Shown here: positions 5,349-9,997 of the stretch, piece after piece | How positions within the stretch are numbered: position 1 is the first letter of the stretch | Layout of the letters: each line of letters begins with the position of its first letter | DNA from: Anaerolineales bacterium | GTDB taxonomy: Bacteria; Chloroflexota; Anaerolineae; Anaerolineales; E44-bin32 | Reading direction: 5' to 3' | DNA: 9,997 nucleotides | Assembly (NCBI GenBank): GCA_030642885.1 | Contig: DAOWMX010000056.1 | Span: 1-9,997, forward strand | Notes under the pieces: model-generated | Seen by the model: only the letters and a program-made list of their open reading frames with translations | The model's database searches: none | Told to the model about the DNA's origin: nothing | Program-made: the position numbers and the translations under genes

Positions 5349-8300
5349 ATGGTTTTGAAAAAAGAGACCTTATTCCGATTTCTGATTTCTGCTGTACTAG
5401 CCCTGCTGCTGGGCTGGCTAATTTTCGGTTCCCCGTTACTCGCCCATGCAGATGCCATAATAACGATTGAGCCCATTACATGGAATGTCGTCGGCCTCGA
5501 CAGCAATAACGTCGACGTTGGACCGAACACTTTCCCTGTGGGTGTGCGTGTCTGCAACAGCGGTGATGACCCTGCCACCAACGTTACCGCTGATTTCGTC
5601 TGGGATAGCTCGGATGCTTATATTGATATTCGCACTGGCTCATTGAACCCGATCACGACGAGCACGCTTGCGGCAGGAACATGTTCTGATTTCTACTTTG
5701 AGATCGAGATCACGCGCGATGCCAATGCTTATGACCACACTCGAGAGTATCACATCGAAGTTAGTTCAACCGAAACGAGTACTATAAGCACCCCTACTCC
5801 GCGAGAGATCTACGTCGAACATCTGATCTCGCAGAGCCGAAACTCGACGACGGACGTGCTCCTGGACGGCGTTTCTGTCGCACCGGGCGGGACGATGACT
5901 CTGATGCTGGGGGATACCTACGATATCGAGTTGGTCGGCTCGACGGCTACGAACGGGTACGAACAGATCGAGAGCTACATCAACTTCCCGAATACCATCT
6001 TCCAAATCAATTCGGTCACGAGCACATACACTGCAAATGGCGGGACGGATACGGCTGCAGCCAGAAAAGTCTATGCGGATGGCTGCAGTTGGGAGAATGA
6101 CCCCAACTCCCCCAACTACCGATCCTGTTTGAGTACGGGGAAATATGGTGGGGATATCACCGTCAATTACAACGTGACCATCATCGGCGGCGCGGGGACG
6201 AGTGAAACCTTAAATACACTCATCTACGATTTCTCCGGGAGCAGCTATCACTACAACAGCGATTTCTCCGTCGCTGGGCGTATCGCCGCGATTGTGGATC
6301 CTTCACTTGTCACGATCGACAAGAACTTCGCTCCCGATCCGACCAGCGTTACGGGCACATCGACATTAATCTTCACGCTGAGCAACCCGAATGACGTGGC
6401 AATCAGCGGCGCCAGCTTCACCGACACTTTCCCGACGAGCCCTGGCGCCATGACCGTCGCCAGCCCGGCAATCTATTCCACAAACAGCTGTGGGACCCCC
6501 ACTTTCGCTCCCGTTGCTGGTGCGGGGTCGATCTCCTTTGCAGATGGTACCATCCCTGCCAATGGCACTTGCACGGTAAGTGTTCAGGTGACTGTGCCTG
6601 CAACAGGAACCTATGACAACACAAGCAATAATCTCTTCATCGATACAGTTGATACCGGGAATTCAGCTAACGATAGCTTGACAGTTAACAACACTCCTGC
6701 TCCACCGGCGTGTACACCATGGCTAGAGTTGGTTCGCTGGACTATAGAGCCATCTCAGGGAACTGGCGTACCGCCTTCGTACTCATTTTTATCTGGCAGG
6801 GTTTCAGATCCACCGACAACAGCGAACTTCGTACCCTCACCACTGCCGGGGGTGCAAGTCATCAATACAAGCGCTGGAAACCCCATAAATTCCTGGTCGG
6901 GCACCGGTTGGATTACAGCCACAAATCCTCAGGGCCAGGGGCCGGGACCAAACACTACCTCCTATTTTGAATTTGTCTTGGATACCAGCAATTTTGTAGG
7001 CAACCCGGTCGGAATATCGCTGGATGTTAATCCAACGCCGACAGGTAACTGGGCCAATCCAAACAACATCACCCTCAATGTCCACGCCAGCGCTGATGGT
7101 GGTCCTTTCTCGACCATCATCAATACCAACCCAGTTCCTCGCAGTACCTGGACCACATTAACCGGTACAACCGCGCCTGGGGCTACCACAACAACCTTCA
7201 GGGTGAATGCGAGTGGGCGGAGCAATGGAAATCCGAACGCCACTCTCCTCATCGACAACATCATCATTACGGGGTGTGGCGTGCCCCAACCGCCAGCCAT
7301 CAACAAAGCTTTTTCCCCCGACCCAATCGCGGTCAATGGAACATCCACACTCACGTTCACGATTACGAATGAAAACAACGTTTCCTTGACCGGCCTTACA
7401 TTCACAGACGCGTTACCTTCTGGCGTTGAGGTCGCCACAACCCCTGTCGCAAGCACGACTTGTGGTGGCAGCCCAACTTGGACTCCGGCATCAGGTGATA
7501 CCAACTTGGAATTTGGAAATCCTGCAGGCGGGACGGTCCCCGGAAGGGTTGGCACAACGAATGGGTCCTGTTCTGTCCAAGTTGATGTCACAGCGACTAC
7601 AAGCGGTCCTCACACAAATGTAAGTGGTTTCATCTCATCCACAGAAACTGGGCCCAACACAGGTCCGGATGGTTCTGCGACCGACACACTCACTGCAATC
7701 TCTCCCCCCACGATTTCCAAGCAGTTCGCTCCTAATCCAATCCTCGTTAATGGAATCTCAACGCTTACATTCACGATTACAAATCCAAATCCCGATGATC
7801 AGCTCACAAATGTGGCATTCACGGATAATTACCCCTCAGTGAATCTCGTGAATTCTACGCCTGCGAATGCCTCCACGACCTGCACCGCAGGAACAATCAT
7901 CGCAGCCAATGGAGGGGGAAGCGTATCTCTGAGTGGCGCTACGATCGCGAGTGGGGGCACCTGCACTGTTCAGGTGGATGTGACTTCAGCTACGCTGGGT
8001 AGCTACTTAAATACGAGTGGAAACGTGTCCGCCGACATCGTCGGAAACGGCGATACCGCCAGCGACACACTCGTCGTCGAACCAATTCGTCCATCGATTT
8101 CACTGTTGAAGCAAGTTTCTGCCACTGGGGCAGCTCCCTGGACGACGTTTGTTGGGGTAAATGTTGGTGATTCTGTTTGGTATCAATTCACGGTCGAGAA
8201 TACAGGCGATGTAGCCCTCTCGACTGTTTCTGTCACCGATCCGACGCTGACGGGTCTGGGTATCGACCTCTCTTCCTGCAGTTGGGCCAATCTGGCGCTG

Positions 8301-9997
8301 TATGAGACCCAGACGTGTGTGGCTGGACCGATAGTTGCCGTCTCAGGATCGAACTCGAACACCGCGACTGCGCATGGTACCTACAGCGGGACGGAATACA
8401 CAGACACTTCAACCGCAACCTACGCCACCACAGGTCTGACGCTCGTAAAAACTGCTGCGCAGAGCACTTTCCAGACAGTGGGCGATGTGCTCGATTACAG
8501 TTACTTAGTATCCAACACCGGCTTTGCTCCTCTGCTTGGTCCTGTAACGATCAACGATGACAGAGCGACTGATGAATCCTGTCCGCCCGTAGATACTGTA
8601 GGGGACAACGATGCCTACCTCGACCCGGGTGAAATTATCACATGTACAGCCACTTACACCATACTGCCAGCGGATGTGACAGCGCAATCGGTGACGAACA
8701 CCGCAGACGCAACCGTCGATGGAGTCACTTCGAACACCGATAGTGAGACGGTGACCTACCTCGCCCCTCCAACCGTGACGAAGGTGTTTCTGACCACACC
8801 GATCGTAGCTGGACAGACCAGCACGTTGATCATCACGCTCAATAATCCTGGGGGGACAGATCTCACGGGCGTGGTGTTTACCGACACCTATCCTGCAGCT
8901 ATTGAAAACGCAAACCCCACGAATGCATCCACAACTTGCACAAATGGAACGATAACCGCTACGGTTGGTGGAGGTACTGTCGCCCTGAGTGGTGCGACGA
9001 TCGCTGCCAACACTGCCTGTAACGTTCGCGTCGATGTGACTTCGTATATTCCCGGCGCGCATACCAATACGATCCCCGTTGGAGGAGTTACGACCGATCA
9101 AGGTGTCTCGAACAATGCAGCCGCAACGGATACGCTAACGGTAAATTTCGCACCCCCGACGGTGACGAAGACCTTCATTCCCGACTCAATTGTTGTGGGT
9201 GGGACGAGCACGCTTACGATTGAAATTGATAATCCGAACGCAGCAGGATTGACGGGAGTTGCTTTCAGCGACAACCTTCCGGCAGGCGTGTCCGTGGCGA
9301 GCACCCCGAATGCCGCGACGACGAATTGTGGGGCGCCGACCTGGGCGCCTGGAGCGGGGGATACGGCGTTAAGTTTCAGCGGTGGGAGTATCGCAGCATC
9401 AGGGACTTGCACGGTTGAGGTGGACGTGACCTCATCAACGCCTGGTACAGTGACGAACACGACGAGTATGGTGGCGAGCAATGAGGCTCCAAACAGCGGG
9501 ACAGCAAGTGATGACTTGACTGTAGTGAATCCTGAATTAACTCTGGTGAAGACGATCACTTCGGGGGATCCATACAGCAGTGTGGGGGATGTATTGAATT
9601 ATTCCTTCCAGGTGACGAACAGTGGGAGTGTGACGCTGGACGGGCCGTTCACGGTGGCGGATGATCGAGCGGCAGATGAGAGCTGTCCACCGACGGCGAC
9701 GCTGGCACCGGGTGCCTCGATTACGTGCACGGCGAGCTACACGGTGACACAGGCGGATATTAATAACGGCTCGGTGACGAACACGGCGACGGCCTCGGGG
9801 TCGTTTGGTGGGAACCCGGTGACGTCCGGTCCGGACAGTGAAACGGCGACAGCGACACAATCGCCAGCATTGAACGTGACGAAGACAGAAACTTCAACAG
9901 GACCCTATGTCGTCGGCGACACGATCACCTACGACATTGATGTATTGAATACAGGCAATGTGACACTGACGGGTGTGACGGTTGCGGATCCAGACAC
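5349..9997 (+). CDS. Giant secreted DUF11-repeat surface protein, 3' end outside the window
   Basis: One frame stays open from the ATG at 5349 to the right edge: 1549 complete codons, no stop and no frameshift when read codon by codon. Residues 1-34 are a signal peptide (Lys4, Lys5, Arg10; hydrophobic 11-31; AHA before Asp35) without a lipobox, so the product is exported through Sec and cleaved by signal peptidase I. Residues about 37-150 form a CARDB-like beta module (VCNSGDDPATNV, 68-79). Residues about 155-315 form a second beta module with Cys246 and Cys260. Immunoglobulin-like DUF11-class repeats occupy 321-446 and then 648 to the end, with a separate domain at 455-643. Typical repeat motifs are STLTFTITN, VGDVLNYSF and the Thr/Asn-rich strand endings TNTA and SDTLTV. 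DUF11 repeats build long adhesive or wall-spanning stalks. There is no strong Shine-Dalgarno; GAGG at 5333-5336 is 12 bases before the ATG, and GTG (5298) or TTG (5331) are alternative in-frame starts that would lengthen the N-terminus without improving it. The C-terminal anchor or sorting signal is outside the window. Confidence 0.95.
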   Translation, partial: MVLKKETLFRFLISAVLALLLGWLIFGSPLLAHADAIITIEPITWNVVGLDSNNVDVGPNTFPVGVRVCNSGDDPATNVTADFVWDSSDAYIDIRTGSLNPITTSTLAAGTCSDFYFEIEITRDANAYDHTREYHIEVSSTETSTISTPTPREIYVEHLISQSRNSTTDVLLDGVSVAPGGTMTLMLGDTYDIELVGSTATNGYEQIESYINFPNTIFQINSVTSTYTANGGTDTAAARKVYADGCSWENDPNSPNYRSCLSTGKYGGDITVNYNVTIIGGAGTSETLNTLIYDFSGSSYHYNSDFSVAGRIAAIVDPSLVTIDKNFAPDPTSVTGTSTLIFTLSNPNDVAISGASFTDTFPTSPGAMTVASPAIYSTNSCGTPTFAPVAGAGSISFADGTIPANGTCTVSVQVTVPATGTYDNTSNNLFIDTVDTGNSANDSLTVNNTPAPPACTPWLELVRWTIEPSQGTGVPPSYSFLSGRVSDPPTTANFVPSPLPGVQVINTSAGNPINSWSGTGWITATNPQGQGPGPNTTSYFEFVLDTSNFVGNPVGISLDVNPTPTGNWANPNNITLNVHASADGGPFSTIINTNPVPRSTWTTLTGTTAPGATTTTFRVNASGRSNGNPNATLLIDNIIITGCGVPQPPAINKAFSPDPIAVNGTSTLTFTITNENNVSLTGLTFTDALPSGVEVATTPVASTTCGGSPTWTPASGDTNLEFGNPAGGTVPGRVGTTNGSCSVQVDVTATTSGPHTNVSGFISSTETGPNTGPDGSATDTLTAISPPTISKQFAPNPILVNGISTLTFTITNPNPDDQLTNVAFTDNYPSVNLVNSTPANASTTCTAGTIIAANGGGSVSLSGATIASGGTCTVQVDVTSATLGSYLNTSGNVSADIVGNGDTASDTLVVEPIRPSISLLKQVSATGAAPWTTFVGVNVGDSVWYQFTVENTGDVALSTVSVTDPTLTGLGIDLSSCSWANLALYETQTCVAGPIVAVSGSNSNTATAHGTYSGTEYTDTSTATYATTGLTLVKTAAQSTFQTVGDVLDYSYLVSNTGFAPLLGPVTINDDRATDESCPPVDTVGDNDAYLDPGEIITCTATYTILPADVTAQSVTNTADATVDGVTSNTDSETVTYLAPPTVTKVFLTTPIVAGQTSTLIITLNNPGGTDLTGVVFTDTYPAAIENANPTNASTTCTNGTITATVGGGTVALSGATIAANTACNVRVDVTSYIPGAHTNTIPVGGVTTDQGVSNNAAATDTLTVNFAPPTVTKTFIPDSIVVGGTSTLTIEIDNPNAAGLTGVAFSDNLPAGVSVASTPNAATTNCGAPTWAPGAGDTALSFSGGSIAASGTCTVEVDVTSSTPGTVTNTTSMVASNEAPNSGTASDDLTVVNPELTLVKTITSGDPYSSVGDVLNYSFQVTNSGSVTLDGPFTVADDRAADESCPPTATLAPGASITCTASYTVTQADINNGSVTNTATASGSFGGNPVTSGPDSETATATQSPALNVTKTETSTGPYVVGDTITYDIDVLNTGNVTLTGVTVADPD
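6309..6686 (+). repeat. DUF11-class repeat 1 (subtype a1)
   Basis: Residues 321-446. It starts at VTIDKNFAPDP and ends at NDSLTV. Subtype a1 is marked by CGxPT followed by a P-x-x-G turn. The cysteines are 381 and 408, 27 apart. It is isolated from the other repeats by the inserted domain. Confidence 0.8.
6711..7277 (+). other. Inserted beta domain bracketed by cysteines
   Basis: Residues 455-643 lack the DUF11 pattern. Cys455 and Cys643 lie at the two ends and are the only cysteines in it. The content is strand-rich, with Trp, Asn, Pro and Gly in turns (SYFEFVLD, ITLNVHASADGG, TTFRVNASG, LLIDNIIITGC). This looks like a jelly-roll or carbohydrate-binding type beta-sandwich, but I cannot name the family. 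Confidence 0.6.
7290..7700 (+). repeat. DUF11-class repeat 2 (subtype a1)
   Basis: Residues 648-784. It begins PPAINKAFSPDP and contains CGGSPTWTPASGDT. The cysteines are 705 and 741, 36 apart, nine more than in the other a-type repeats because of a longer Gly-rich loop. Confidence 0.8.
7701..8078 (+). repeat. DUF11-class repeat 3 (subtype a2)
   Basis: Residues 785-910. It begins SPPTISKQFAPNP. Subtype a2 is marked by CTAGTI, a GGG turn and LSGATIA. The cysteines are 845 and 872, 27 apart. Confidence 0.8.
8079..8426 (+). repeat. DUF11-class repeat 4 (subtype b1)
   Basis: Residues 911-1026. It carries the VGDSVWYQFTVENTGD motif and a TDP strand end, the classical conserved DUF11/B_ant_repeat form. 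The cysteines are 977 and 990, 13 apart. Confidence 0.8.
8427..8759 (+). repeat. DUF11-class repeat 5 (subtype b2)
   Basis: Residues 1027-1137. It carries VGDVLDYSYLVSNTG and the subtype marker DDRATDESCPP. The cysteines are 1078 and 1099. An extra acidic loop (DTVGDNDAYLDPGE) is absent from the matching repeat 8. Confidence 0.8.
8760..9143 (+). repeat. DUF11-class repeat 6 (subtype a2)
   Basis: Residues 1138-1265. It matches repeat 3 through CTNGTI, the GGG turn and LSGATIA. The cysteines are 1197 and 1224, 27 apart. Confidence 0.8.
9144..9524 (+). repeat. DUF11-class repeat 7 (subtype a1)
   Basis: Residues 1266-1392. It matches repeats 1 and 2 through CGAPTWAPGAGDT. The cysteines are 1327 and 1354, 27 apart. 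Codon use shifts towards ACG, GCG and GTG here. Confidence 0.8.
9525..9854 (+). repeat. DUF11-class repeat 8 (subtype b2)
   Basis: Residues 1393-1502. It matches repeat 5 through VGDVLNYSF and DDRAADESCPP. The cysteines are 1446 and 1460. Threonine is encoded almost only by ACG. Confidence 0.8.
9855..9997 (+). repeat. DUF11-class repeat 9, partial (subtype b1)
   Basis: Residues 1503-1549, cut by the window edge. VGDTITYDIDVLNTGNV followed by a VADP strand end matches the b1 form of repeat 4. Confidence 0.75.

Noticed and set aside
5349..5454. Lipoprotein signal peptide on the giant repeat protein
   Set aside because: No cysteine follows the hydrophobic core; the first cysteine is residue 69. 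The AHA site indicates signal peptidase I cleavage.
6710..6970. Possible frameshift in the giant gene near 6710, where another plus-strand frame opens
   Set aside because: Reading the main frame codon by codon shows it continues without a stop through the whole stretch with sensible protein (TPWLELVRW and onward), so the other frame is spurious.
8505..9860. Long minus-strand open frames opposite the giant repeat gene
   Set aside because: They mirror the repeat gene, lack ribosome binding sites and give low-complexity Arg-rich or Val/Thr-rich products. They are shadows of the repetitive coding strand.

Overview
The window looks like chromosomal DNA from a bacterium that makes many exported proteins, most likely a member of the Chloroflexota (Anaerolineae-like). 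The lineage is inferred from style only: lipoproteins whose lipobox is followed by a Pro/Thr-rich spacer, extracellular beta-propellers, thrombospondin type 3 calcium-binding repeats and a giant DUF11-repeat protein. There is no rRNA, tRNA or housekeeping gene to confirm it. I see no mobile element, CRISPR array or phage gene.

Layout. 1-214 is the end of something upstream plus the leader of the first gene. Four lipoprotein genes follow. The first (215-1363, +) is a seven-bladed WD40 propeller started from TTG. The second (1529-2227, +) is a small beta-rich protein of unknown family. The third (2245-3246, -) is a PD40/TolB-like propeller, convergent with the second. The fourth (3593-5128, +) joins a helical region to a TSP3-type calcium-binding repeat block and a C-terminal beta module. 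From 5349 to the right edge a single + strand frame stays open for 1549 codons. It encodes a secreted protein with a signal peptide, two N-terminal beta modules and at least nine DUF11-class immunoglobulin-like repeats, with one non-repeat domain inserted after the first. Its stop codon lies outside the window.

All five products appear to be exported: four by lipid anchoring and one by signal peptidase I. This is therefore a cell-surface block and not a metabolic operon. Each gene has its own leader, three of the + strand genes have plausible sigma70-like promoters in front of them, and the third gene is inverted, so there is no sign of a single long operon. Likely roles are scaffolding, adhesion or ligand binding at the envelope; no catalytic motif was recognised in any product.

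The most notable structure is in the giant protein. Its repeats fall into four subtypes arranged as a1-[insert]-a1-a2-b1-b2-a2-a1-b2-b1. Every complete repeat carries exactly two cysteines, and synonymous codon choice drifts strongly towards G-ending codons at the 3' end.
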